A stretch of DNA of 64,000 nucleotides from Lineus longissimus (Eukaryota > Nemertea > Pilidiophora > Heteronemertea > Lineidae): positions 2,854,001 through 2,918,000 of the forward strand of contig NC_088320.1 in the NCBI RefSeq assembly GCF_910592395.1, read 5' to 3'. Shown one piece after another: positions 12,951 to 27,500 of the stretch (its first letter is position 1; each line of letters starts with the position of its first letter). The notes under the pieces are model-generated. The model was not told where the DNA came from. It saw only the letters and a list, made by a program, of their open reading frames with translations, and made no database searches. A program made the translations under genes and the position numbers.

Positions 12951-13060
12951 CACTCCTTGACAACATTGCTCTTTAGTGCTCCATCCCAGAAAGACACACT
13001 TACATACTTTAGTATCTAAAAAAGGGTGCCATTGTGCGGCAAGAGCAAAATAGACAGTTA
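12951..13060 (-). pseudogene. Possible Ty1/copia polyprotein remnant
   Basis: The minus-strand frame reads LDTKVCKCVFLGWSTKEQ just before a stop at 12948-12950. The pattern K-x(2,3)-K-C-[VI]-F-L-G-[YW]-S is a well-known conserved stretch in Ty1/copia polyproteins, downstream of the integrase core. The preceding residues YFALAAQWHP fit the same region loosely. The usual Lys-Gly-Tyr continuation is lost. No neighbouring integrase, reverse transcriptase or LTR was seen, so this would be a short decayed scrap. A chance match is possible because the diagnostic part is under 20 residues. Confidence 0.33.
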
Positions 13061-13671
13061 TCCGCATTGTTGACAGAATATCCGGGTTCTTTCCATCGGA
13101 TCCTCGATAGCGACTTAAGCCTGCATTAGCTAATAGATGCATGGAACTTCAGCTGTTGCATTGTCCTAGCTATAGGTCATTCCATGCTATAAGACCTCTT
13201 AGGAAGTGAAATATACACGCTCTGAACAATTGGGTATATATGATAACAGATTCAACATAGAAATATGAGCATGTAGCTCAGGCGGATGACCTGTTTTGCG
13301 ACAAAAAATTAATGGCCATCTCACTCGAGACCCTTTCTCTTCTCTCGTGTCACTTTCTACCTCGACTGGGAAAACTACTCTACCGAGCTTTCGATATGTT
13401 CGTCTGCTTGATCTGAGTGATTCAGCAACAGAAAGTGACATAGGTCATCACCAGTCACCTGGATTTCGTGTAAAAAGTCGATAAATGTGAAAATTCAGGA
13501 TTTTCGATTTTAAATTTGCTCCCTCAAACCTCAAAGAGTATTTAATTGGTGGTGACATCTAAAAAGGCTTATGGTCGATAGGTATGATAAGGGGCAAACC
13601 CCTTCGTCACTTTCTGCGTTTGGAAACTTTCGATTGATTCGCCATGGAGTGGTTTTACGTGACGTCATCGC

Positions 13672-13793
13672 CAGCCATGTTGGAGGGACAGACAAAGGAA
13701 AGCCCAAATGACCATGACAGCATTTGGTTCAGTTAAGTCAGGCATAACGAATCATGACATGACAAATCATTGTTCTGCCCTCCAACATGGCTG
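13672..13793. repeat. Inverted repeat with about 20-bp arms
   Basis: The arm cagccatgttggaggg-acaga at 13672-13692 is matched in inverse orientation at 13774-13793, with a single inserted base. A CRE-like palindrome (gtgacgtcatc) sits just outside the left arm at about 13659-13667. The unit of about 120 bp could be a small foldback element or a regulatory duplication. No target-site duplication is evident. Confidence 0.6.
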
Positions 13794-16700
13794 ACCGTGC
13801 ATACTCTTTTGTGTGAAGTTTTCACAGTTAATCTCTGTTATGAGGAATGTCGTCAAATAGTACATAGTAGGCGGAATAATCGTCACGATTTAAGCCCTCT
13901 CATACTGGAGGTTTATATCTCCTTTGTATGTAGTTGGTATAATATCCGATGTCTCTACTCGAAGTGCAAAGCGCTTGACGAAACGCTGAACTCGTCATTG
14001 AAAATTTCTTTTTTGCAGCCAGAGACGTGACAGTCGCTCCCGCTTGCTCAGTCCGACGATCTCGACAACTGTAGCGTTTATGGGTTTCATTCAAAAACTA
14101 CAATACATCGTTGGCACTTCTGCAGTGTCTCAAGAAGATTTCAGGGGCAATAATCACGAGGATAATGGAAAATGAATTAGGAAAAGCTGCTGTGCTTGCT
14201 TATTTGTCATGTCAACTTTTATTGTTTTCTCAACAGATCTGGAGAGAGCTACGTAACTAGTTGACAAACATGTTCCTACTGATACTGTTTTGCACAAGTG
14301 ACATTTGGCCAGTTTCTTGAACTACTGCAACTTCTGGGTCAAGGGGAAAGCTTGAATACACAGTGGCAACATCACACGTTACATAGACTCGTCCTACCAG
14401 CAAGGCCATCTGTAGGTTCCCACCACTTTTTAAAAGTGTTCATAAAACACTAGAAGGGATACTTTTATTTCAGAGGAAACATAAACAAGATAAAAAGGTG
14501 TGAAAAGACCTTTGATACTCATGCTAGTGCTAAATTGATGCTATCGTAAGCATTTTCTCTTTTTTGGCGTTTACGTGACGCTATCATTAGCAAGTACCAA
14601 TAGTACTCTCAAACTTTTTCATATTTTTGTAACAACAGTTTTTCTTATGTATTTGGATTTTAAAAAGAACCGAAAAATGAAGAAAACTATACTCTTATCC
14701 GAAAGTGAAAAACGTAAATAGCGGCATGGGATGGGAAAATGTACAAAAACCCAACATTAAAACATTTTCTGCAGCCAGTGCACCGTACCAAATAAATAGC
14801 AATGTCATTAGAAAATATTTGACATATCGCATATCGACTTGATCAAATTATGTTTGCCCATAAAATCTCACATTCCCAGAAAGATCTTCTTTGGTTGCTG
14901 AAATGTAGCACCATCTTGGCTCTCAGGGAATATTTTACTGGAGACTTTTTCAACACTTCTAACTCCGTTTCTGATAGTAATGTGAAGGATTTCACCAAAC
15001 ATCATATCGCTTACGACAAGCCGTTGTACTTGATGAAATTGTATTTGCCCAAACACTCTAATCACTGAGAATATTTTTTTCGTAGTCTGGATGTAATTTT
15101 TTCGTATAGCTAGCTAACTTATTGCTAATTCCAGCGTTGCCTGTCGGGCCGGTGGCGGTGGAGAATTGACATCGTCAGTAGCAATGCCATTGCCAAGTAA
15201 GCGAAGTCACTGACAATGATCATTTCTGGAGCGAGAGTGCCATAATTTCAGAGTCCAGTTTCCTCCAGCAACCATACACGACGGACCAAAGCCGTGTAGG
15301 CCTACCAACAAATTATCACAGGTCTCGAAGTGATGACTATGTTTAACCTTGTAGAAAATGTTCACGTCTAACATCTATCCGAGTTCCAGTTTTCTCTGCT
15401 TCATATTCAGAAAACTCTGGCAAAAAGACATGCTTTTCTCTTTCCTTAGTCCAGCCTGAGCCTATTCAGCAAGGTTATTCCAAGCAACACGTTTATTACG
15501 TACATTTACATGTACATCGGGATTGCTTACACCGCCCGACGTGTAACGTTTTTAGGTGTTCGCAAATTTCAGTATTTCCATTCCATTTTTGCCCCAAAAA
15601 ACACTGATTCAGCGTGTAGTTCTTCGAACCAACGACAATCGATCTTCTTATCAGCACGCGATTGACGCCCTAACCATTACTCCGACAAATTCCTAAGCAA
15701 GATGGACACCAGGCTGTCTCGATCAGAACACCTGCCAGTAACAAATGGGTAATCCAAGGGCTGTGGTAGACAGAATAAATGACCACCGACTTACGCACGA
15801 TCAGAAGAGCATTAAGTTGCAAAACCTTTGGACACAATCTGTTGCAAGCAGGTTTTTTTCAAGCTGTATATTTTTTTCTTAGCATTGCATATTTGCAGCG
15901 CCAGGATGGGAAACGGTCTGTCCGAGGCTAGAGCCCTTGTCCCAATCTTCAAACGTTTCGTTGCTACCATTATTTGCATACGATGTAGTTGCACAAATTC
16001 TTTAATAGGAAGTCGGATTCTTGATATCTTTGCAAACTTGTACATCGCATTTTTGATAGGTTTAACAACTTGCCCAAAACTGGCCTGCGGGGTTAACATA
16101 TCGGCAGAAGAATCCGTTTCTTCTCAATTCCTCTCATTTCACATATATGGTAAATACCATATCACCATAGTAACATGCAAAGCTCTCAACAAAGCTGAGG
16201 CTTTTTCAGAGAAATCTGAGAAATCGTGTGCAAATGTAGATTTTGGCTTCCGTCAACAGAACTTCAAATACGCATTGGCACGTGAGTTATCAGAACCTTT
16301 ATCCTTAAAAGGATGTCAAAGGAGACGACGCAGTGATTCAGTATGAAATGCCAATAACCTGATGTGATATAGTGCCAATACCTTATTTGTACTTGCTGAT
16401 CATGTAGTAAACATCACAGTTTTCGAATTATGCCACCTTTAGCAGCTCATTAGGAAAATGATTATATTGTTATCCTGTGATTTTCATGTTGTATACATAT
16501 TCGACATGTGGCTTTAACTGCTCAGTAATGATATTGTCATGTTGTATTCTTTAAAATATCTGACTTTTGATACGGTTTTGTACGACTTCAATTGAGTTTG
16601 GACAACAACGCATTCAAGCAGATAGATTTTGAAAGCAACAGTTACTGTTATTAAATGAATTTATTTTAAAGACTCCGGTACGAGCGTCATTGATAAACGC

Positions 16701-19700
16701 GCTCATAAAAGGATAAGTAATTGAAGGCACAATTAGGTACCATCTAACATTTGATTTGTAACTTACCATAACTCATTAATGAACATTAAAGTCTTACCCA
16801 CTCCATGATTTAAGATTACAGTTATGCAATTACTCAGAATTTTATGGTAACCCTTGAGATGATTTCTCCTTGAATGGTTTATTACGATACGGACTGTACA
16901 CATGAAAAGGTAATTGAAAGTACGGCGTTCATCTATTTTTTTACCGCAGAGTGATTCTCCTTTAAATTCAGCGCTTCACTGCCGTATGGTCATAAGATTT
17001 AACAGCGAAACCTAAAATTGTTATTTGCACTTGCAGTTAAAGAGTAGAAGCTTTTGTTGTAAAAACACATGTATAAATGTAATAGTCTACATAAATCTTG
17101 ATAAAAAATAATTCATACCTACCAGAATACTTCATTCTAAAACGAACGTTGCGTTATTCCATATTATTCATAACTGATCGCTTAAAGGACGAAAATTATC
17201 CTTCAAAAGTTATTCCATTGGGCGTAATAATCCGCGAAAAAACTAACCACAATAGTCCAAAAGAATTCCACCGGTATCCGAAACAGGTTGGAATATGTTT
17301 ATCCAGATGTCCCAACCAGAGTGATGTTATTAATATCCAGATGTAAAATGTAGGTTGTCCCACTCGCGGAATTCCGGTGCTACTTCGCCTCTACGAGGTC
17401 ACATCAATACTGAACCCTTTACAGCCTTACAATAGTCACCCAAACAACATATCACATATAGCGCGTGTGTATGTACGCCTACATTACAAATTAATCAAAA
17501 ATATAAGACTTATACTGACGAAACGCCCACTTTCTCGCGCTTCTTATGTATGTGTACAAAAAGTGTCCTTTTCACGAAGACATCTGAAGAATCACACGAT
17601 CCGTCATCCTACACGATACATAGTAAACAGGTAAGATCCCCAACGATGTGACATTTGCGCTGGGGAAAAAGAGCTTTGTTGCTAGATGAGGAGTTGTATG
17701 GTGCGTGACGCGGTGATGATCTCCTACGCCGTGTGACTCAGGTGCTCGAGGAGCTGTTTGGTTGCTCAGGCGACATTCTCGGCAAGAAAGCGGGATATAT
17801 ATTGACCGAGTGCGAACGCTCCCCTGAAAATGTCTAGCCGCTGTGACGGGTATTATAATCCTCACGGCAGCCTGTGCCGTCGGCGGGTAGCAGATTGTAA
17901 GCAAGTTAAAAACATTTATTCTAAACAAGACTATGCTCTCGGCCAATGCACTCGTGAAATGTCGCCATTCGTGCCTGTAGTTGCTGCAGTGGAATTCTCG
18001 TATCACGACAGTGAGTGCTGGTGGGACTCCGGCTGGACAACACTCTTTGGAGTGTGACAATGCGCTCCTAAAATAGCTTGCCTCTCGTACTAATTGCTCT
18101 GACGGGATTCTCCGTCTGGGCAGCGTGCTCAGTGACGGGTCGCATACTGTCACTAGAAATTTGCGTTCTGACAGCACAAATGAAACAACTTCGTACAACA
18201 GACTTCCCGTCTTGCTATCCTAACTTCAATTTCCTGGTATATGACCCGACCAATAGTCAACCATTCACTGATAGATCACCGTATTACGCAGAGCCACAAC
18301 ATGATAAGCCAGTCGACAAGAAATCACCACGACAAATTGGTAACCGAGATAAGTCCACTATCCCCAGCACTTTCGGATGAGGAATAAAACCGTAAGGTGA
18401 TAAACACCAACAACCATGGGTAAAAATCTTACCACTACGAAGTTCGTTCAACTGATACTTTATTCTAGGTAGAACTTTTTTTAACGCAGACGACAGCGCG
18501 AATCAAACGAGCCAGAACAGGATTTTTGCGAACGTAATGCAACAATCGATAAGAGAGCCGTAGCCTTTTTATTGGATTTATTCAATTTTCTTGTTAGCAA
18601 GGCGCAAAAAGCAATGCAATCGACCAATTCAGATGCAGATCCCGATGGATGAGAGTAGGGCGACTCCGGCGGAGGCATAGAGCGCCACTGTTTGCTCTAC
18701 CAAACTCTTTGAGTCAATCTTCTTTCCTTGCACTCTAACGAGGGATGCGTTGGGCCAGTTTCAACAGCTACATTAATGTAATGGTAGTTTCCGTTGCCCC
18801 TCTCAACGAAAGTAAAAAAATCCACAGTTAAATGAGGCACCAACAGTTTCAAGCAAATGCAACCGCCACAAGTTTTGCTGACCAGTATAGAGCAGCTATT
18901 ACCCCTTAAACCAAAACCTGTGGTCACTAATTTTTGGCCCCTCAGGATTTCAGATACACTGCATTCAGCGATTGTCGCTGATATAAACACGTTAGAGAAA
19001 ATCTCAGAGACAACACGACAAAGTACGCCTGCATTTAAAAGAGCCATCAGACCAAGAATACGTTCTTTAAAATAGATGAGGAAGAATGATTTTGTAACGT
19101 TTTGCACCCAGGCCACATCTCAACGTAATTGAACTATTCGGTAAGAATAAAAGGACTCCTCTACTGGCTTCATTCAATTTATCCCTTCCCAGGAGTAAGT
19201 CATACTTTTCGTAAATCAATCAGAGATGCTTGGGCAGTGGCCGCTTTTTAGTTGTCAGTCGCATAATGACATTTCGTCCTGTTCGTAACTCACCTCCGAG
19301 AAAAAAGACCCGCTATGCCAACATCGTACATCTAAGGGCCTTAATGAATGAACTGAGTCCCCGAATAGTCACTCAAAGAACTTCCCGTTAACTGTTGATA
19401 CATATGACTGTTTTCGGGAATTTGCTCGGAGTCATGCATTGAGGGGAAACGACAGTGGTCATACCCGTTGCTTAGTTTTAGTCTCGGGTGGGTGGTAGTG
19501 ATTGTGATGGAGGGGAGGGGATACATCTTTTTGCCTCGATTGACCTTCAAAAGGCGAAATTCCTAACGAACTTACTCCAGGTTCGATTACAGCAACATAA
19601 GCCTTTGTTTAAATATAAAGTCAAAAAGATGCGAAATGTCTCATTCTTTCACAAAGGAGGCTGCTTGATCATTTCGGAAACGCTTTACTGTCAATTTAGT

Positions 19701-21538
19701 TCTTTGTTCGCTGTAATTTGGTCTCAAATTGAAGACGTGATCGGAGTAACAGATGACACACAACATCTGTAATAGAAAATACTACCAAGCAACTACACCC
19801 CGAAATGCATAAGGTTTCTTTCCATTCAGTCTGCCATATCATCACATACATGACATATCGATTGCCAGATGGCTGTAAAAATTGACAATTTCCCCAAATC
19901 CTTCGGCAAGATGGTACAAAGCTGGTGGCATATATCAGTGGACGGCTCGGCTCATATTCAATCATCACCCAGTCAGAATCTATCAGGGGATAAAAGTCCG
20001 CGAAAATTGATCCGAGCTGGCTGGTTCAGGTGAGACGATGGCAGTTTCTATATTTGTGTTTATCAATGTTATTATTCGGCTAAAGGTTTCCAGCGACATA
20101 TGAACACATTTTTTTATCAGCGTTGAATTTAATGCATCTATTCTGTCTGAGCGAAAGACGTCAGCGGCATGCCAGATTGGATTGGAGAGCTGGACTGATC
20201 GAGTTGTCTAATACAGTCCAATCTCGCTATCTTGGCGTCGAGATGAAAACAAACATGTTTATCGTTGCTGACTGTAGTGCAATATTGCCACAACTACTTC
20301 GTGTAATGTCCAGCAAACATTTTCATTGTGGCAAATGTCTCCTTGATCAGAAATGCATGTCATGTTAAGGAACGACTTGAATGTTGGAGTTAGGTGTCCG
20401 GGAGGAAAATGCCCCCTGCTGGCCACCATGCTCCGCCATATGTATCGTTACAGGCCTTTCAAGCAAAATACAAAGTTTTTAGTTCATGGTGGTGAGCATT
20501 TTATTGGCCTGCACTTAACAAGAGTAGAAAGGCCTTATAACATGAGCATGTTCATCAAACACCCTACATGTATATCTCCCTTGGCGTACGTTTCCATAGA
20601 AATATTCGTCTTCAAATGGCTGTAATCCATACATAACAGTATCGTACTCGACGACCGGAATTGGAACTCTCCTCAGAGGAAGGAAGGAAGGAAGGTGTTA
20701 TGCTAAATCGATTGTCATAAGATCTTTGTGGTTCCCTTGGTGTACGCCAACGGGCGGTTAAGTGGATTAAATAGACTCGGCGTATAAGGGCAAAGCCAAA
20801 AAATAAACCACAAAAAAACAGAAAAACAAAACAGACAAAACTGTTGACAAAGTAATTGAAGACAAAATCATAATGCTTGTGGCTTTGCTATTTGTCCACA
20901 TCACAAAGATAAGTGGATTAGACGGTGAAACAAAAACAACCCCACAGACATATCTGAAGGAATTGAACAGATTTCCATTATATGTCATCCATAAGCGAAT
21001 AAGTAGAAAGGCAAGCATTATTTTAGGGCAGAACAAAAGAATAAGAAACATTTTTTTGCTTCAACTCATGACAACAAATGAGAAATAAATGAATTCAATT
21101 TCCGAACGAATTTAAAAACCACATCCTTGCAACAAAAATGTTTTAGCGCTGGAATTTAATTGAAATGTACGCGTACATATCCGGGGAACGATTCTAATTA
21201 AGTTGTCTGGTTTTTAACTGGCGCGGGAATTAAGGCACAAAAGAATGGATTGTCTGTAAAAGTGGGTGATTGAAAATGTCAATTAGAATACGTGAGACGA
21301 TGCATATACTAAAGTGCTCTCATCGAGTAGTACGTGTTGCAGAATGTAAAAATCACGCACAGGCGTATAGATGATCACGATTGAAAGTACAACCGAATGC
21401 ACAGTGTAAACACATGGTTTCGTATACCGTAAGTATTCATCGCCACCAAATAAAAGTATAGTCTAAATACAGACATTTAGACGTCCTTTATAGCGGCCAC
21501 GAACGTGCATGGTATATTTTCAAGCTATGGTAGCACAA
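13794..21538. other. Intergenic; no supported gene
   Basis: This is a 7.7-kb spacer. The longest frames are 172 codons at 15828-16346 (plus, non-ATG start, first ATG at 15906) and 208 codons at 17572-18198 (minus). Neither contains a recognisable domain, and both lengths are near what chance gives in a window this size. A perfect 18-bp palindrome built on atatggta/taccatat lies near 16146. A (GGAA)4 tract lies at 20678-20695. Confidence 0.45.
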
Positions 21539-21590
21539 ATGACGTACGTGTCGTTGATACTACCAATACAATATCGACACCTTACGTCAT
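21539..21590. repeat. Short inverted repeat
   Basis: The arms atgacgtacgtgtcg (21539-21553) and cgacaccttacgtcat (21575-21590) are complementary except for a mismatch and one extra base, around a 21-nt loop. The function is unknown. It could be a cruciform-prone site or a small structured RNA if transcribed. Confidence 0.5.
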
Positions 21591-24500
21591 AGGAGAAAAA
21601 TATTGCCATTCTTAACAGTGAGGTGTTATTGAACGGCGACAGGACGCGTGCACCGCACTTCATCCAAAATAATCCATTGAAAAACGCATTAGTATGAATA
21701 TTTCACACTACATCACTTGAGAAACACTGCCGAGTAAAGCAAACATCAAATACATAATTGATATCAGGATATAATCCGTCGGAGAAAGAACAGACTCCGC
21801 TTTGAATAATTTAATTATGAGTGGATACTATACTAGAACATGTAAAGATGAATACTTTAGCACCACACCCGAAATGGCGGCGTGCAATTCACCAGATGTT
21901 CACCTTGAATTTAACAGAAAATACCCATATACGCATGCTACATGCATTTCTTTGATAGATTTCAAATTTTGCCTCTAGGGGGCGTTTGTTAAAATGAAAT
22001 CTTTGGAATGAAAGGGTCGCAGAAAATTTGCGACACACTAGTCTAGTTAGTGCCGATGATCGTCATGATATCATATTTTTTCATTACTCCCTGCAGTCGT
22101 AAGGGGACGGGACCATCTTGTAGCGCCTCATGGTGATCGGAGCTTATTTGCGAACGGCTGTCGTGAACTTGCTCCCGGGGACTTGCTCGAACCGGGCCTC
22201 GAACATATCGAATTCACGCACCTTATGCATACTTACCGCGAATTTAGGATGCCAGCATCTCTCAGGTGTTGGGAATAATCCGTAATGCAATCATTGTACG
22301 GCGTTTACTGCAAAGATAAAGATATACACTTTTTAGCGTTTGACTCCTACAATCGAAGATTTACCTACAATTCTGCTTGAATCCCAGAAAATCTAGAATT
22401 TGCAACGTTATCGTCTTGAAACAATGTGTTGTCGTTACTTTCTAGTGATCGAATTTCTTATGAACCAAACTGTGTTACACTCATCGACATCATACACCAA
22501 TATGCATGTACATGCGCATACATCTTGACTGTCTACAAATCTCCACTCGTCTCCAGATAAGCAGATAAGCCTTATGAAATAAGTTAAAATGACACCACCT
22601 CGTTTGTCTTATCATTGTCCGCCCACAATAATCACATTTTAATCCATAACTTATAAGTTTTCGCAGAACCGTAGTTACATTTAACACACAAAATGCCTCC
22701 GCTCAGGGATGAACTCAAAACATATACACACAACTTATGACAGTGAGTATATCATTGTCAACAAAATTCTACTTAACTTATAAACCTGCACTTCACGAGT
22801 TTTTCAGAAGATATTTGAATGCCATATCAATTGGAGATGAGTGCCAAATATTTTTGCAACGAAAACACACAACATTTTATCTATAAGAATACCAGATATA
22901 GCTTATAAAGCTTTTTGAGGTGAAGATTCCGTAGACAGAGTCGGTGTGGCATTGGTCAAAGACCTTGTTGTGATTGTCCGATCATACACCATTCTTTCCG
23001 ATCATATTCTAGGAGAGTTAAGACAAATCGTTCTATTCTAGGGCTTTTTTATATCTCCATTCTAGACTCAAGAACTGTACCGGGGGAGATATTCATAGTA
23101 TAACTGCCTCACCCGATCACAATGATTATTGGAAAAGTATATTTCAAGATGTTTTAAAAAGGGTCTTTTCTGAAAACAGTCCTTCTCTCGGCTGGTCCTC
23201 TTGATCTCCAGGCTGGTCTTGCGACAGCTGAAGAAATCCCAGTTATCTTCTGGATCATAATCAGCCGGCTTCCTCCAATACATTACCAACAGACTTGTCG
23301 TCTTGTCAAAAATCGTGCGCACATTAATCTCTAGCTCACATTTAATTTCTTCTCAGATCACATGATGTCTTCAGAGGCTTACTTTTCTGCGATAGCTGTT
23401 ATAAGTACCGCAAGATGTAGGGATATTTGGCAAAAGGATGATTGCCCTATAAGCGGATTCATTATTGTATGCTCCGAAGTGGTCGGTTCAAGCACAGAAA
23501 ATACGTGACATCAGTAACGGCGTGCCGTCTGTGATGGCTTGCTTCTGAGCATGTTTCAAAGGTAGAAGATGTGGCACCCAGGTCTTCTCCGACAGGGTGC
23601 TCACCATGTATTGTCTCCATCACCTAGGAGCGCAATTCCTCTCCTCAATGTCTGACCTTAAAATGCCACCTACGGCCAAAACGAATGGTGAGGTCTTACA
23701 AGGTTTGTCAGATGATGCGGCCTTAATCTCCTCGCTGATATATTCCATCAAAAAACACATCAACTTATTTTTGAAATGGACGAAACGTCTTTTTTTTCGA
23801 AACCCGTTAACTCCGGATGCCTCTGGCAAGTGTCACGGCCTCGGCCATGAAGACTTTCAATGCAGCCAACGGGATGGGAGTGAAGAATAACAATATTTCA
23901 CGCATCCTCCTCGCGCATGACTCGACAAATGACACTTTTGATGACGTCGTTCATTCTATTATCTTAACGTTCTTAGGGCCTCTAGTCATATGACAGTTTG
24001 AGACACGGTAAGAAGAGTTAAAAAGTTATTTTGTCAAGCAGTCATCGGTGGACCAAAATGTCAGTTCTTACTGACATCACATGACGCTTTGGTTGTTTGT
24101 TGGAAGTAGCAAGAGTAGGCCATCCAGATATGTGAAGAACAGCCCAAGATAAGCTGTGATGGAGGCTTCCAACTCGCACATGCGTATGAAAATGTTCTCC
24201 GACAAATTCCGAACTCAAGAAAGACTTGGGAAAGCTCGACCAAACCACAGACAGTCACCGTACATCTAAATGCACTGCAAACAAAAATCGAAATCTTGCC
24301 ATTCTTGATGGCGCCATCGCAAAGTAGTCACGAACGAACATTCACCTTCTGCTCGCTTCTGCGGCTTTCGCAAAAATGCTGAATCCCACTAGCTGAGAAT
24401 GTCAAATTGGCAAAAACCTGACCGAAACCACTGTGCATTTCAATCCACTACAAAAAAACCGGATGTCGATTAACAAGGTGAAACGAAATGGCCGTGAGCA

Positions 24501-27500
24501 AATTACAAACAACTTCCGGGGGACGACGGTTCCTCCTCAATCTTTCCGGGATTGCTGGGCTAAACCCTCTAATTGGTTTGTTATCGGGGCCGTATTTTCG
24601 TCAGCCGACATATGCCCGTCTGGTGTAGTGGGACAATGATCATGATGATATGCAAAGAGAACCTTGAGGTACATTTGTAAATAAGTTGACACAATATTGA
24701 TCTGAGTGGTGAGTCACCACATTTCACAGATTTACTACAGAATTGTAGAGATAGCACACAGGTTTCCCTCCATCTAAGTAAAAAGTCTCTTCGATCTCTG
24801 TGAGTCTCTATGGGTCGTTTGGATTCGATTTCGTTATGTTTTGCCTATTGATGTGAGAAGAATCTGAACGGACAAATCATTTCCCCAGACAGTGGCGAGT
24901 TCCCTATAAAATCGCATCGAAATCGAAATACCCTTTCCCACATGTCAACAACCACAGGCAAGCCTTGGCCACATAGACAACACCCGAAACAACCACAAGC
25001 CGTCTGCGCATCGGCTAAGCCACCCTGATCAAATATTTGGTCATATCTCCACAGTACAGTAATCGCGGTGTTTATATGCGAATCAATGGTAACTTTATAC
25101 AGGGGAGGGCATCGTCACCAACACGATAACGCCGCTGATAACATCACGGGCGTGATGGAATTGGTCCCGTGATCATGTCTCCCCTCATCTCATCATTGGT
25201 AAATTATCGGTCGCGCAGATTGATAAATTTTGTTTTTCCGTCAGTCGCACTACGGATTCGAGTTGTGGATCCGTGGAATTAGATTTGGTCGCGATTGGCC
25301 GCTATAAGTGACGGGGAGTAATGATCATCATAACATAACTTTGGGCTAAGGGTTGGTGGTCGCAATAACGAAGCACTCGTAGTCGTTTTCTTTCGACCAA
25401 GACAATCCTTACATCACTTCACATCGGCATTTCCAATCAGTGTCCTCGTGAGCTAATTAACTAATTACACGTCTACTGCCGAGGGCACCAGGTTCCCCTA
25501 TTGTCGCGAATCTAGTTACCCTACATGATGTACCATTTAATGACATCTCCAACCAATTCTCGGCCGTTAATTGCTAAATAAGATCACCACAGGACTCATG
25601 GTCAGCTTCCGAGAGAATTAGTCAGATCTAGCCTCACTTAGCGTCCAAAGTCGCGGGGAGAGCAGTATAATCTTGGTTAATGGCATACTGGACATGTTTG
25701 TAATCTAGTTACAAAATGGCTCTTGTACTGATATCTAGAACGCAAAGGACGTTATCACATGAAATAGAAGAGACACGCACAATTCGCCTCGTTCCTGATC
25801 TCTGTTGTGGGGAAACAAAATGGCCGACTTATGGATTTAGCTATCGATGTTGCTGACATCACGTCAACCATGGCGTCAAAATTAACGGAGGCTGACTCCA
25901 ATTGAATCTGGCATTCTCTTGGGACATCCTGTATCTATATAATCATCTTTCATAAAAAAACTACGGCGAAAGAATCCGAGTGTATCTTTTCTCAAAAATA
26001 GCGCAAACGCGTTCCGTCCTGAAGGTCATAATGTGAGCAGTCGGCAACGATGCATCATTCATTTAAGAAGGGTGCATCCTGCTTTTGTGACTCTGAGAAA
26101 CTGATTGTGGTGTATGTTGGATTAAAGGCAAGGCTCTGTGGCACTAAATCGTCTATGCTTCCATCAAATGGCAGCTTTTATGAAAAGGGTTGATGGATCA
26201 CTTGGTTTTTTGTCCTTAGCTTATAAAAGCACGATTTATGTCGTCTTCGGCAGCTCCCTACTAGCTTCACGATCTCCTACCCGCTTGCCCTGCTATCCAT
26301 AGATGAGTTACTTCTGTTCTCCCAAACCACTCCCGAGCCCTAAAACACCGGATTCAATATGCAGACACCGCAATACGTAAACAATGCCATAAACTTTATT
26401 CTTTATTGGCTTAGCGTCTCACGGTTTCTCTCGGTTTTTTTTATAAACAACTAAATGGAGAACATAGGTCCAGCAACTGCTGTGTGGTGTGTCCATGGCT
26501 ACCACTCCGCATTAGAGTACCTGCTGTACCTTGTAACAGCGACTGACGATGATGGCCACCGGCTCTATGAATGGTTCGAAGGCATGCCAATTTTCGCCAT
26601 CTCGACTTAGCTGATGTGCCAGTAATCACACGTAATGAATTCCCAACCAGCCTACAAAAGCAAACCCGACCTTTAAGAGTAAATAATGTCAGCGTCTCCC
26701 ACTTTAAATGCCCCATCGACAGCTTAATCGTGCAGAGGAAGTTACAAGCCACAAAATAAGCTCACAAGCGTGTCGCGGCCTTAATCAAGCTACTCCTGAT
26801 ACACAACAAGATATCTCTCCCCAGCTGCCTGACCTGTGTCCTTTAGATGTAATGAACATGTCATATCCTCCATAAACGGCCATTTCTGCCATCTGTCTTG
26901 GTAAATTGAACAACTGCTTATTTGTTATCACTCTTTGCCGGAATTGCTCGACGTCAATTTGCATAGCTACCGGAAGTTGGCTCGTGACGTAAGGACTCGA
27001 ATCGATGATGGGATAACTGCGACTTTGACCTAGTGACCAGTGGTGACTAACTGAGTCAGTGTTTTTTTATCATTTAATAATCTTAGTGTGACTGAGAAAA
27101 GATGATAAAAATAACCATTACCCAGGAAAAGAAAATAGTTAGCATAATACAGTGACTGTGCAATTTGGTAGTATTTAAAACAAACAATAGTACTGGTATG
27201 ATGCTAGCCATCACACAATGAAAAAGGAAGGAACTTTTTTGCAGGAGAAGGCTAGAGAAGACATCTGTCAAACGGGTTAGAAATGTGCGTGTCCAATATT
27301 GGCGCTATTTTTTCGGAAATGTAAAAGGTAACTTGCTGTGGGTCACGACTGTATGCATCGCGACGCTCTCCACCTTGGTGAAGGACACAGTATTCAATTC
27401 TCTTGTCGGTGTAGACGGAATTATGGCTGTCACAGGGGGTTAGAACTGAGCCTGCCGAGGAGTTCGAAATATGATCCGGTGTATCATTTGTGTGGATGTG

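Noticed and set aside
15828-16346. 172-codon plus-strand frame with a signal-peptide-like start
   Set aside because: It begins at a non-ATG codon and the first ATG removes the hydrophobic start. There is no domain, and the length is about what chance gives in 64 kb.
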